Below, one piece after another: positions 54,093-63,707 of a stretch of 64,000 bases of DNA; the stretch's first letter is position 1; each line of letters opens with the position of its first letter. The notes under the pieces were generated by a model. It had not been told where the DNA came from. It did not search any database and saw only the letters and a program-made list of their open reading frames with translations. The DNA is from Pedobacter chinensis (GTDB lineage Bacteria; Bacteroidota; Bacteroidia; Sphingobacteriales; Sphingobacteriaceae). Made by a program: the position numbers and the translations under genes. The stretch is from contig NZ_QPKV01000008.1 of assembly GCF_003339865.1 (NCBI RefSeq), forward strand, positions 124,001 through 188,000, in the 5' to 3' direction.

Positions 54093-54180
54093 GTAAGAAA
54101 TATATACTTTATAAACGTAATTAAGCTACGTTTAGTTTTGACGGATAGAAACCGGCTAATTGGGAATGTTAGAATAAGAA

Positions 54181-54206
54181 GATTCCTGTTCATCAAAACA
54201 GGAATC
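54181..54206 (-). terminator. Terminator of the cupin gene at 54218
   Basis: Perfect stem GATTCCTGTT (54181-54190) / AACAGGAATC (54197-54206), with a modest T-rich tail (TTCTTATTCT) on the minus strand. Confidence 0.6.
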
Positions 54207-54217
54207 AAGAAATATTA

Positions 54218-54715
54218 TTATCTGCCGAAATCGTCTTGAACTCTTACGATATCGCTTTCATCTGATGGATTGGAAGCATCTGTATGTTGCCAGATTTCTG
54301 CAACAACACCCCAATCATCCAAACCGATTAAACGGTGGCGTTCTCCTTGTTGTAATTTGATCTGATCTTTTGGTTCATATTTTTTCAATTCACCTTCCTC
54401 ATCAGTTTCGCTGGTTTTAATACCAACAGTTCCGGTAACCACTTGCCAAATTTCGGCTCTGCGATGATGGTATTGCCAGGAAAGACGAGTATTTGGGGCA
54501 ACAATTAAAATCTTAGGGCTTAATTTGCCACCAATTTTTAAGCTTTCAACATCTAATCCATCAAAATAAGTATCGGCAAATTGCTGAGCCTGTGCCTCAT
54601 CAATAACAAAGAAACCACCCCAAGGACGAGTTTCATCGCGGTTTACTACATTAAAACCTTCAATTTTTAAACGTTGTGCAACGCTATCGAATATTTCTTT
54701 TTTGTCGTTTTCCAT
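54218..54715 (-). CDS. Cupin protein like the C-terminal domain of type II phosphomannose isomerase
   Basis: The 165-residue cytoplasmic protein has RPWGGFFVI near residue 25, the metal-binding cupin motif SWQYHHRRAEIWQVVTG, and the second motif LQQGERHRLIGL. This arrangement is that of the cupin domain of mannose-6-phosphate isomerase/GDP-mannose pyrophosphorylase. In Bacteroidetes similar stand-alone proteins are sometimes labelled phosphoheptose isomerase. The substrate is not proven by sequence. Confidence 0.8.
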   Translation of the reverse strand: MENDKKEIFDSVAQRLKIEGFNVVNRDETRPWGGFFVIDEAQAQQFADTYFDGLDVESLKIGGKLSPKILIVAPNTRLSWQYHHRRAEIWQVVTGTVGIKTSETDEEGELKKYEPKDQIKLQQGERHRLIGLDDWGVVAEIWQHTDASNPSDESDIVRVQDDFGR

Positions 54716-54783
54716 AATTGCCGTAAAAATAATGCTTTGAAATTAAAAAAACCCTTTCAGGCTTTTTATTTTTTTTCGGTTGA

Positions 54784-55428
54784 TTATTTTATATCATTTA
54801 TGGTTAAATCCAGTTCATTTTCTTTGTTATGGTTAACACTTACATCAGGAATATTAATTTGAGCCATTGCCATTTCAATAGTTATAGAAGCATTTGGTTT
54901 TCTGGCTTTTGCGGCAATGTTAGCGGTTATTGAAGATAATTGTTTAAGTGCAGAAAAATACTGACGATCAATGGCTTTAATATATTGCAGATCTCGATTT
55001 TCTCTATTGTATTCTGCATTCACACTTTCTGAACAATCTTTTTGGATGCGATCTAATAAGGTTATTCTCTCTGTTATCGCGGTCAAAGCCGCTTTGGAAA
55101 GCTGAACACCTTTAATCTCTACAATTTGCCCGTTATTAAATAGATAATCATGACCATCAAAGGTTATAACCGACTGGTTTCCTTTAAGAATAAACCTTGT
55201 TTGGGGCAACTGAGCAATACGGTTTGAGTGTCTGATTAGATTCTTATTAAAAAGATAACGCTCTTTAAACAATACTTCAATTATTTGGTTACCATCAATC
55301 TTTTCATTGATGGCAAATTCCTGATGATTAAAATTATCAATCGAACCCTGTGCTAAGGCATTGTAAGTGATGCAGGTTGTGAGCGTGATCAAAATAATTA
55401 CGATTGAATAATAGATGTTTCTCATCAT
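54784..55428 (-). CDS. Exported protein of unknown function
   Basis: The 214-residue product has a signal peptide (ITYNALAQG). The middle contains NQSVITFDGHDYLFNNGQIV, a beta-hairpin-rich stretch, then a helical segment (about 110-180) with LTAITERITLLDRIQKD. No family is recognised. About 70 bases separate it from the cupin gene on the same strand. Confidence 0.6.
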   Translation of the reverse strand: MMRNIYYSIVIILITLTTCITYNALAQGSIDNFNHQEFAINEKIDGNQIIEVLFKERYLFNKNLIRHSNRIAQLPQTRFILKGNQSVITFDGHDYLFNNGQIVEIKGVQLSKAALTAITERITLLDRIQKDCSESVNAEYNRENRDLQYIKAIDRQYFSALKQLSSITANIAAKARKPNASITIEMAMAQINIPDVSVNHNKENELDLTINDIK

Positions 55429-55596
55429 GAATGAATAAACATCAAAATTAAGTTTATACTTTTTGGCTGATGTAAAATTTGCTGCACAATCGGGTTTACA
55501 ATTTTACGCGTAGAAGTTGTAAAATTTTAAGCAACTGATTGTTTTGCTGACCTTAATAGAAATATATAAAACAACTTCATCACTATTTTTTGTCTT

Positions 55597-57288
55597 TTAT
55601 TCAGGTTGCCCTGTGTAATCAAGCAACTTTATGAGCGATTTGATAAGAACAGTTTTAGGAATGGTTATAGTAGCAGTCCTGCTGAACCTTGCAATATTCA
55701 TCCCATAAAAACCGCCTTCCCAATCAAAAACCGGTGAACCACATGCATCGGCCTTAATGGCAGCATCGTGGGCAAAAACAGTATTAAAACCATCTCTCCG
55801 TTCTGATTTTCCACCCTGAAATTTCTCTGCAGGATGATTAAAAGCCGGCTGTACCCGTCCGTCGAGCCTAAAAGATTTGTCCATTTTACCGGCAGGATTT
55901 GTCCATTCAAAACTGACTTCATCGCCTGCCCAATACTTCATTATTTCAGGCGCAAACTCACTTGCTTTTTCGATACGTTTTCCATTGATACTGATCAGTT
56001 CATCGCCAACTTTAATACCTGCTTTTTCAGCCGGACTTCCCTCTTTAATTAATGAAAACTGAACAGGGCTGGAGTTGTAAACCACCATTGCACCTAAATA
56101 GGGCTGACTGCTGATTTTAGGTAAACTAAATACCGCACTAGATAAAACGCTGCGAACCTGCTTACCGTCATGCGAAACGGTACATAAAAACCTTCCCATT
56201 TCTATTTTAGCTGTATCACCGGCAGAGAAATCTAAATTAATGCCTCCTGGTTGTTTCTCCATGGCCTCAAACAAAACCAGGTCGTTATCCTGATCTCTTC
56301 CCACCAGCTTGAGCGGAACAACCGATCCATTGTTATAACATTGTACGTTTTCACCAACCATGGTGTCCTTACTAAACAAAAACTGTTTTTTATTCCCGGC
56401 AGCCGTTTTGACGTTCAGTAAAGTTGCTTCTATTTCCTGAGTTTTCCCTTTTATAATACTTTTGATCAAAAGGCAGCTGCTTTTAATATCGGGCACATCA
56501 AAATCCGGATGCAAAGCTTTTTGTTTGTTTTTTTTTTGGATTACCGGCAGCAAAGGATCCACTTCAACAATATCCATTTTTTCTGGAAAAGCTGTATAAA
56601 GCGTTTCGCTGTTTAAGGCTGTCCAATAGCGACGGTAAAGATCAACAGGAATTTCAAAATTCATTTCTTCTGAAACATCAATGGCACTATGTAATCCAAT
56701 AACACGACCGTAATAATCAAACAATGGGCCACCGGAATCGCCAGGCTCCATTTTGCAGGTTGAGCGGATAAAACCATATTCGTTTTTTACCTCAGCCACA
56801 TTGCCCAATCTTAAAGTTGGCAAAGTTTGATTTAAGCTTTCCGGATAGGAAATGCTAATGCAAGGTTCATTTTTAATCAAACTGGCAGAGTAACCCATCT
56901 CTGCAAAAGGCCAGGTTCCGCTATCGGTAATTTTCATCATACCCACATCTGGAATACCTGGGGTTTCTCTGTTTTCTATTTTACCCAAAGCCATCGCAAT
57001 ACATTCGCGCCCATCAGGGAAAAACACCTTATAATTTTTACCCGGTTGAATCGTGTGTGCAGCCGTGAGGATATATCCATCTGCACTAACCACTACCCCA
57101 CTAAACTGGCCACTGGTTCTTTGGTTCTGCTGCACATCAAAGCCCCAGATACGGACACTTGCCGGATAAGCTTTTTTAACGGCTGCTGAAACGATGGTTT
57201 CTATCTTTCTTATTACCTTATCTTGTGCGAAGACTTTTGAACAAAGGAATGCCAGGATCAAAATGGTCAGCCTAAAATATCTATTCAT
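55597..57288 (-). CDS. Periplasmic HtrA-like serine protease with PDZ and a second, degenerate protease-like domain
   Basis: From the ATG at 57288 (563 residues) the order is: signal peptide ending SKVFAQ; a trypsin-like domain with the triad His78 (TAAHTI), Asp114 (GIPDVGMM) and Ser185 (EPGDSGGPLFD); and a second trypsin-like region. In the second region VVPLKLVGRDQDNDLVLFEA is followed by a PDZ domain (about 395-475), and the Ser site reads DACGSPVFD, with no clear His. The second unit is therefore probably inactive. It may serve envelope quality control or peptide processing. It follows the TlpA genes after a terminator. Confidence 0.85.
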   Translation of the reverse strand: MNRYFRLTILILAFLCSKVFAQDKVIRKIETIVSAAVKKAYPASVRIWGFDVQQNQRTSGQFSGVVVSADGYILTAAHTIQPGKNYKVFFPDGRECIAMALGKIENRETPGIPDVGMMKITDSGTWPFAEMGYSASLIKNEPCISISYPESLNQTLPTLRLGNVAEVKNEYGFIRSTCKMEPGDSGGPLFDYYGRVIGLHSAIDVSEEMNFEIPVDLYRRYWTALNSETLYTAFPEKMDIVEVDPLLPVIQKKNKQKALHPDFDVPDIKSSCLLIKSIIKGKTQEIEATLLNVKTAAGNKKQFLFSKDTMVGENVQCYNNGSVVPLKLVGRDQDNDLVLFEAMEKQPGGINLDFSAGDTAKIEMGRFLCTVSHDGKQVRSVLSSAVFSLPKISSQPYLGAMVVYNSSPVQFSLIKEGSPAEKAGIKVGDELISINGKRIEKASEFAPEIMKYWAGDEVSFEWTNPAGKMDKSFRLDGRVQPAFNHPAEKFQGGKSERRDGFNTVFAHDAAIKADACGSPVFDWEGGFYGMNIARFSRTATITIPKTVLIKSLIKLLDYTGQPE

Positions 57289-57305
57289 GTTTATTGGAAT
57301 CATGT

Positions 57306-57337
57306 AAAAAAGACATGCCGGTTAAAACCGACATGCC
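57306..57337 (-). terminator. Terminator after the TlpA-like genes
   Basis: Stem CATGCCGGTT / AACCGACATG with one mismatch; on the minus strand it is followed by six T. It separates the redoxin genes from the HtrA-like gene. Confidence 0.8.
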
Positions 57338-57358
57338 AGGAGTTAGGTAGATGTGACG

Positions 57359-58492
57359 TTAATTATTAAAGATCTCTGCTAGTTTTTTGTTCAATGGCTC
57401 GCCTCTTAATCCATTTGCGATGATTTTCCCGTCCGTATCAACTAAAAAGCTTGCCGGAACAGCCCTTACACCATATAAACGACCTACCTCGTTGTTCCAA
57501 CCTTTTAAATCAGATATATGGATCCAGTCCAAACCATCTTTTTCAATTGCTTCCAGCCAACGCTCTTTAACATTATCTAATGAAACAGAAATAATTTCGA
57601 AGCCTTTATCTTTATAAGTTTCATACTGCTTTACAAGATTTGGATTTTCTGCCCTGCATGGTCCGCACCAGCTTGCCCAAAATTCAACCAGTACAACTTT
57701 TCCCTTTAAACCGGCTAATGAAACTGGCTTACCTACCACGTTGTTCTGGGTAAAAAGTGGTGCTACATTTCCAACAGCAGTAATTTCACTTGCAGCAATG
57801 CGCTGCGCCAGTTCTTTACCCATGTCGGTTTCGCGGTACGCTTTGTTCAAAGCATTAAAAAGGGGTTGAACTTTGGCTACATCTACCTTACTTCCGGCTG
57901 CTTCTGATAGTGCCACCAGCGCGAAGTAAGAAGTTGGGTGTTCTTTTGCAAATTGAAACTGCTTATCTGTTCTGTTCTGGATGTTTTTCCGGTATCTTGT
58001 ATCTACTGCTTTTATGTAAGCGGTATCTTTTTGCTGTTCTGGTGTACCACGATTAAAATCGATATTAACCGCCTTGGTCAGGGCCATAATGGTACCTCCT
58101 ATAGCTTTATTATAGGCATCATATTCCTGATAAACTTTTGAGCCACTGAAAACAGCATTTTCTAAGGAATCTTTTGAAGTGATGTTAATTTGCTCCTTAC
58201 CAAAATAAAAATAAATCACATCTCCGGTATAAACCGCCTTACCTTTACCGCCACCAGTATGATCAAGTGCCATACGGGCATAGGCATTGCCGGAAATATG
58301 CCCGGCAAACTTAAAACTTCCATTAACAAGGGCTACAGAATCTTCGTGACTCACACCATTATCCATGTAATCGATATAAGCCATTGCCGGAGTGCCCAGT
58401 GTGCCTATTTTACCTGTTAAACTAAAATTTGGAGCCTGTGCCAAAGCTAAAAACGGCAACAATACAATAAGGATTAAAAATCTAATTTTCAT
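57359..58492 (-). CDS. TlpA-type thiol-disulfide oxidoreductase with DUF4369 domain
   Basis: The 377-residue periplasmic protein has a signal peptide ending LALAQ, a DUF4369-type beta domain (about 22-125), a helical linker, and a C-terminal thioredoxin fold with the redox motif FWASWCGPCR (Cys276, Cys279) and the cis-proline region VRAVPASFLVD. It probably reduces disulfides in exported proteins. It is a paralogue of the next gene upstream (58655-59797); such tandem redoxins often follow SusCD loci in this phylum. Confidence 0.92.
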   Translation of the reverse strand: MKIRFLILIVLLPFLALAQAPNFSLTGKIGTLGTPAMAYIDYMDNGVSHEDSVALVNGSFKFAGHISGNAYARMALDHTGGGKGKAVYTGDVIYFYFGKEQINITSKDSLENAVFSGSKVYQEYDAYNKAIGGTIMALTKAVNIDFNRGTPEQQKDTAYIKAVDTRYRKNIQNRTDKQFQFAKEHPTSYFALVALSEAAGSKVDVAKVQPLFNALNKAYRETDMGKELAQRIAASEITAVGNVAPLFTQNNVVGKPVSLAGLKGKVVLVEFWASWCGPCRAENPNLVKQYETYKDKGFEIISVSLDNVKERWLEAIEKDGLDWIHISDLKGWNNEVGRLYGVRAVPASFLVDTDGKIIANGLRGEPLNKKLAEIFNN

Positions 58493-58654
58493 CTATAAAA
58501 AGTTTATAATTGACTACTCAAAGTCAACAATTAATATTTCTGTTAATGTTAAAAAGCACTGGGTTTGCAAATTTCAACTTCAAACGCCATGCTTGTGCTG
58601 AGCTGAACAACAACGGGTTTTATGATGTAGGCTTTATTTAACGTATTTTCTCAG

Positions 58655-59797
58655 TTAATTTAGCAGTTCGGCCAGCTTTTTATTTAAAACCTCACCCATC
58701 AGGTGCGAGCCTATTATTTTACCCTCAGGGCTTATCAGAAAATTTGCGGGCACGCCTGATATGCCATACACTTTACGTGCTTCATTGTCCCATCCTTTAA
58801 GATCGGAAATCTGAGTCCATGTTAATCCATCCTTTTTAATAGCATCTACCCATTTGGCCTTATCTCCATCAACTGAAACGCCGAGTATTTCAAAACCCTT
58901 ATCTTTATAAGCTGCATATTGTTTCAAAAGATTAGGGCTCTCGGCGCGGCATGGCGAACACCAGCTTGCCCAAAACTCTATCAACACATACTTCCCTTTA
59001 AAATCTGAAAGAGAAACCGGTTTACCATTGACATCATTTTGGGTAAAATTAGGAGCAGCAGCACCCAATGCTGTTACGGTATGGGCATTTAAAAGCTTAT
59101 AAAGTCCTTGTCCTCCATAAGATAAGCGTAGTTTTTCACTCAGATTGTTGAATATGGGTAATGCGATGTCAGATTTTGTGGAATAGCCACTTACCAGCTC
59201 TGATAAACTCTGCAATGCGAAATAAGAGTTTGGATTAGTTTTCGCAAATTCCAGCATTTTTTCGCCTCTCGATTTTCTGAAAGCCTGTACCTGCTTGTCG
59301 AGTGCTTTAAAATAAAGTGTATCATTCTGCTGTTCTGGTGTGGCCCTGTTTATGGTCACATTGGCGTTATGGTGCACTGTCATTACAGTTGGTCCCACCA
59401 GTTTTTCAAAAGCTTTCATTTCATTGTAAACCTTAGAACCTGTCCATTTTGCATTGTATAAGGAATCTGCAGAGTTGATCCGGATGTTTTCAGGACCAAA
59501 ATTGACATAAATAACATCACCCAATCCTTTAGTGCCATAAATTTCCTTGTCACGAATACCTTCTCTCGATAAGGTGATGCGTGAGGAGGCATAGCCGGTA
59601 ATATTACCGCTGAATTTAAATGCACCATTTACCAGTTCACATGAATCGGAACCGCCTTTACCTTCTGAAGTATAGTCTAAATAGATCTTGGCGGGTTTGT
59701 TTAAGTTCCCAATTTTACCTGTTATGGTAAAATTGGGGGTTTGTGCCGCTACGATGACAGGAGCCAGTGCAGCGAAGATTAAAAGCTTTATTTTCAT
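58655..59797 (-). CDS. TlpA-type thiol-disulfide oxidoreductase with DUF4369 domain, paralogue
   Basis: The domain order is the same as in the neighbour at 57359: signal peptide, DUF4369 (TITGKIGNLNKPAKIYLDYT), linker, and thioredoxin fold with FWASWCSPCRAESP. The middle residue of the CxxC is Ser instead of Gly, which may shift redox potential. The ATG at 59797 (380 residues) aligns with the paralogue start; ATGs at 59812 and 59827 give longer leaders. A tandem duplication is likely. About 160 bases separate the pair. Confidence 0.9.
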   Translation of the reverse strand: MKIKLLIFAALAPVIVAAQTPNFTITGKIGNLNKPAKIYLDYTSEGKGGSDSCELVNGAFKFSGNITGYASSRITLSREGIRDKEIYGTKGLGDVIYVNFGPENIRINSADSLYNAKWTGSKVYNEMKAFEKLVGPTVMTVHHNANVTINRATPEQQNDTLYFKALDKQVQAFRKSRGEKMLEFAKTNPNSYFALQSLSELVSGYSTKSDIALPIFNNLSEKLRLSYGGQGLYKLLNAHTVTALGAAAPNFTQNDVNGKPVSLSDFKGKYVLIEFWASWCSPCRAESPNLLKQYAAYKDKGFEILGVSVDGDKAKWVDAIKKDGLTWTQISDLKGWDNEARKVYGISGVPANFLISPEGKIIGSHLMGEVLNKKLAELLN

Positions 59798-59913
59798 TTG
59801 TTTATTTTTCATTTTCTCCATAATCAAATGGAGCTTACCATGGTTAAATAATTATTTCGGTGTTTAATAATTAACTTCATCATGGATGGTTCATATTGTT
59901 ATTTTAGTTTAAC

Positions 59914-61332
59914 TTATCTGATGGCTATATCTACAGGAACGCCCGGAATTCCTTCAATCTTCTTAATTAGTATACCATTCATTCCGGTAGTTATATTTAG
60001 AAATGAAACAGTTTCTTCTGTTCCTACCATCAGCGTTTCTTCATTTTCGGTAAGTTTTAACATGGTAATCGTTTTTCCGCTAAAGCTAGTGGCCAATTCT
60101 CTCAGTTCTTCATTTACAGGGTTGTATCGATAAACCCTACTGCCATTGGCAATATAGATTACCCCATTTTTAGCACCGCGCCATTTTGTATTTTCATTAA
60201 TTAACTCCTGGCGCACAAAAGAACGTTTATGTTGAGGTGTAAAGGTAAATGGGCCGTTAAACTCAACATTGAACTTTAATTCATAAATCTTACCATCGGT
60301 TCCTTTACAATAGGCAAAACAATCTGCATTATTAAGTTGCTCCAAATGAACAAGGTCCATACCTACATTTATAGGATCGAAAGCATTTGTTGTGGTAACT
60401 GAGTACTGGGTACCAAAATAAACAGGAGCTCCGTAAAGATTAATTCGGACAAATTGCTTTCTGTTTCGGTCGAAACCAATAAAATAAGTAGCCGATTGTG
60501 TAAAGGCCATCACAAAAGACGGAGCCAGTTCATAGTCACCCTCAGCAGGTAAACCAAACATTCCATAAGTAGCAGCCTGATCCCAGGTACTTGTTGTTCC
60601 GCCATAAAATTTACCATTTACAACCCCCATCATTACCCCCTGGGGATGAGAGATAAGTGAACCAACTTCAAGATCATTTGGCTGCGTAAAGAAGTTTTCT
60701 TTTAGTGTATTTGGATATTTTGGATCTTCCTGCATGGTATTTGGTTCCAGCCTGATTCCGCCATTTTTTGTAATAATCCAATAGCCCAATAACGTACCGC
60801 CCGTAAATGTATTCTTAAGCAAAAATAAATTTGTGGGGTTTGCAGGCAAATCTTTCCCCTGCATTACCCTGTACAAACGTGCTTGCACACTACCATCTGG
60901 TTTTACAAATGAAAACTGTGTTATTCCATTTTCAACGCTTAACACCGTTGTTCCGCTGGCAAATTCGGTTCCGCCGTCTATATAAAATTTATGGAAATAT
61001 TTCATTCCATTCGCTTTGTTGAAAACCGTAAGACGGGCAGCGTATCTTTTAGCCTGCAAACCGAATATGATCCTTAAAGCGGGTCCGGTATATAGAACGT
61101 CATTGCCTTCTATTACACTGATTCTCCATTGAAGTTCTATATTTGCAGCATCGGCACCTTCTATTTTTGGTTTGATGATCAAACTATCGCCCACGCTTGC
61201 AGTGTACACGGAATCGAGATTAGACAATTTAGGCTCAATGGGCAGATTGATGTCATAATTGCCCAGATCTTTATGGCATGCAGCGAGAGAAACCACACCA
61301 ACTATTAACAAGATTAATTTTTTAATATTCAT
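59914..61332 (-). CDS. PKD-like lipoprotein of a SusCD locus
   Basis: From the ATG at 61332 (472 residues) the product has a lipobox (SLAACHK), an N-terminal immunoglobulin/PKD-like region (about 25-115, SVGDSLIIKPKIEGADAANI) and a C-terminal beta-propeller-like region with repeated GKFYGGTT, GKIYELKF and GVIYIANG turns. It belongs to the PKD-like surface lipoproteins that accompany SusCD pairs. It lies 10 bases after the DUF4843 gene, in one operon. It probably binds ligand at the surface. Confidence 0.82.
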   Translation of the reverse strand: MNIKKLILLIVGVVSLAACHKDLGNYDINLPIEPKLSNLDSVYTASVGDSLIIKPKIEGADAANIELQWRISVIEGNDVLYTGPALRIIFGLQAKRYAARLTVFNKANGMKYFHKFYIDGGTEFASGTTVLSVENGITQFSFVKPDGSVQARLYRVMQGKDLPANPTNLFLLKNTFTGGTLLGYWIITKNGGIRLEPNTMQEDPKYPNTLKENFFTQPNDLEVGSLISHPQGVMMGVVNGKFYGGTTSTWDQAATYGMFGLPAEGDYELAPSFVMAFTQSATYFIGFDRNRKQFVRINLYGAPVYFGTQYSVTTTNAFDPINVGMDLVHLEQLNNADCFAYCKGTDGKIYELKFNVEFNGPFTFTPQHKRSFVRQELINENTKWRGAKNGVIYIANGSRVYRYNPVNEELRELATSFSGKTITMLKLTENEETLMVGTEETVSFLNITTGMNGILIKKIEGIPGVPVDIAIR

Positions 61333-61342
61333 GTTTCTATAT

Positions 61343-62152
61343 TTAAATGACCTCATTGCCGTTTTCATCTATAAAATAATATTTACCATTCTGTATGTTT
61401 TTTCTCAGAAGCGTTTTTTTCGCCGGATTACTTTTATTGTAGAAATAATAGCTATCGGTATTGCCCGCGGTTACCTCTTCAATCACATACCCTTTTGCTA
61501 CATTTTGAGTTACCCAATTAAATGGATTGTTTAGCATAGTGGTTAATAAACCCACATAGTAAAGGTTTTTTGGTGCATCCAGTCCGTCGGTAGTCAGAGA
61601 GGTCTGTCCGGTTACCAGAAGAAACAACTCGTGCTTGGTTCTCGAATAAGGAGGAAGAGGCCAGGTATCCCACCAATCTGGTTTTTCCAGTTTGGAGGAG
61701 AATACCACTTTCGCCCTGATCATATAAGGGATTTCGATACCCAGATCTGGTGTGCCGGTTAATTTGATCAGGATCGAAACCGACCGGTTTTCAAGTTCCT
61801 TATCCTTGTTATAAATGACCACCGGAATGTATCCTATTCCTCTATTTGGAAGGATTGAATATTGAGCTTTCAAAGCTTCATAATGAACTCCGGGAGTGGC
61901 GGTAGAAGAATCAGTGTCTACCCGTGCACTAAATTTCCGCTCTGCATCGGTTCTGATTCCGGATAAACGTACCGGTAGCCATACGGTATCCTGAGCCAGT
62001 GTAGGATTATAGGCAAAGGTTCTTACTATACTGTCTTTATCAGCATTATAAATATCGAAATAGACATTAGCACTGTGATCAAAACGCATTTCTTCTGCTT
62101 TCTTGCAGGAAACAAGACAGATGATTGCGAATATTAATATATATACTTTCAT
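61343..62152 (-). CDS. DUF4843-family surface lipoprotein
   Basis: The 269-residue product has a lipobox (CLVSCKK) followed by a DUF4843 beta-sandwich with VYFDIYNADKDSIV near residue 30 and WLPVRLSGIRTDAERKFSAR. Function is unknown; members sit in SusC-SusD-DUF4843-PKD operons as here. It lies 30 bases after the SusD gene. Confidence 0.88.
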   Translation of the reverse strand: MKVYILIFAIICLVSCKKAEEMRFDHSANVYFDIYNADKDSIVRTFAYNPTLAQDTVWLPVRLSGIRTDAERKFSARVDTDSSTATPGVHYEALKAQYSILPNRGIGYIPVVIYNKDKELENRSVSILIKLTGTPDLGIEIPYMIRAKVVFSSKLEKPDWWDTWPLPPYSRTKHELFLLVTGQTSLTTDGLDAPKNLYYVGLLTTMLNNPFNWVTQNVAKGYVIEEVTAGNTDSYYFYNKSNPAKKTLLRKNIQNGKYYFIDENGNEVI

Positions 62153-62182
62153 AATTTACTATTAATAGGATTTCAAATTGTT

Positions 62183-63673
62183 TTATCTGCCACCATAAAC
62201 AATCTCATCGTTAGGAAGAGGAAGTACAAAAATGTTATCGGAAGCAGGAATGATTACACCGGTTTGTCCTACGATGCCTCTGTTAAGCCGTTTGTACATA
62301 TAGAACAATTGTCCTTCTGCCAACCATTCCTTACGTGCATCTTTAAGCAGTTCTTTTAATAAATCTTCTTCGTTATTTATGGTCAAAGGATCGCCTATCT
62401 GTCTCGCTTCACGAACCTGTTTAAGATAATTGACTGCATCAGCAGGATTGGTTGCATATGTACACTCGGCAGCGATGTAATACATCTCACTAAGCCTGAT
62501 TGCAGGGGCCATCAGATAATGTAGATTTGCATTTGCCTCAGTGCTTAAGGGATTTCTGCGGTATTTAACAATGTCATAAGATCTCGATGATTGGTTGGAG
62601 GTAGCGGATAACCAGTATTTATAACGAGAATCACTTGCTCCGGCTGTTGCCTTTTCATAAATATAATCAGCGGCATCCTCAATCAAATAAAAACCTCTGG
62701 TACCACTTTGAAACCAATTTTCTTTGATGTCTTTTGCAGCTCCCGGTATGTACCATCCAAAAACAAGTTCTTTATAAAGGATACGGTCTTTTTTGGAATC
62801 TTCAAATGCCTCAAAATCACTTTTTGCAGTCCAGGGGAATTTTTTTGAGTCGATTACTTCTTTAGCATTAAATAAGGCTTTAACCTTATCATTTTTATAA
62901 AGGTAAACTCTGGCAAGCGTTCCGCATACAGCATAATAATTCAGGCGATGCCTTCTGTTCTGCAAAAAAAGACTTGGGCTCTTCTGTTCTGTATTTTTCA
63001 GCGTATCGGTAACTAAGGGATAGTTTACAATATAACCGGCACTTCGAATCGGATCGACAACTAATAGTTGTTTTGCTTCTTCCAAATCTTTGACGATCAG
63101 ATCGATGGTTTCTGACACTGTAGAAAGAGGCGTAACATCCTTGGTGTATTTGTTTGCATAGGGAATTCCTTTGGCAGAGGGATTTCTCAAATAAGAAGGA
63201 GCAAAAAGGCGCAACAGGTCGAAATGTAAATACGCCCTTAATGCAAGTGCTTCTCCTTTAATGATGGCGTAATTGGAACCGCTAAAAATGTTCTTTTTTG
63301 CATCCACATTCTCCAGGATCAGATTACAGTTTACAATTCCGTTATATAAGCCAGCCCATATTTTATCCTTACGTTTGATAAACTCTCCATGTTTATAATT
63401 GTACAGTGAGGTTTGCCTGTAATCCTGTCCGTCTTCACGCATAGAAAAGTTTTGGGCCAGTACTTCTGTTGTACCAAATGTAAGTTCTTTACCATACAGA
63501 TCTGATTCTGTACTGCGGTTATATACTCCATTTATTGCCTCCATAAAGCCATTTTCGGTACTGAATAAAATTGGAGCGGCTATTTCTGATTCCGGCTCAA
63601 CTTCCAGCCATTTCTTGCAGGAGCTAAATAGTCCTGTTACTAAGATGAGGCAGATTAACAATCTAATATTCAT
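62183..63673 (-). CDS. RagB/SusD-family lipoprotein
   Basis: The 496-residue product has a lipobox (LFSSCKK), then WLEVEPESEIAAP and the N-terminal SusD domain with AINGVYNRST, the RAYLHFDLLRLFAPSYLR helix, and the C-terminal motif DARKEWLAEGQLFYMYKR. It should cap the SusC whose end is at 63708. With DUF4843, PKD-like, two redoxins and a protease downstream, the locus may deal with a peptide or protein-derived ligand, but this is inference. Confidence 0.94.
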   Translation of the reverse strand: MNIRLLICLILVTGLFSSCKKWLEVEPESEIAAPILFSTENGFMEAINGVYNRSTESDLYGKELTFGTTEVLAQNFSMREDGQDYRQTSLYNYKHGEFIKRKDKIWAGLYNGIVNCNLILENVDAKKNIFSGSNYAIIKGEALALRAYLHFDLLRLFAPSYLRNPSAKGIPYANKYTKDVTPLSTVSETIDLIVKDLEEAKQLLVVDPIRSAGYIVNYPLVTDTLKNTEQKSPSLFLQNRRHRLNYYAVCGTLARVYLYKNDKVKALFNAKEVIDSKKFPWTAKSDFEAFEDSKKDRILYKELVFGWYIPGAAKDIKENWFQSGTRGFYLIEDAADYIYEKATAGASDSRYKYWLSATSNQSSRSYDIVKYRRNPLSTEANANLHYLMAPAIRLSEMYYIAAECTYATNPADAVNYLKQVREARQIGDPLTINNEEDLLKELLKDARKEWLAEGQLFYMYKRLNRGIVGQTGVIIPASDNIFVLPLPNDEIVYGGR

Positions 63674-63707
63674 GTTTTTATATTTTAAATCTGTTAATTA
63701 ATATCGC

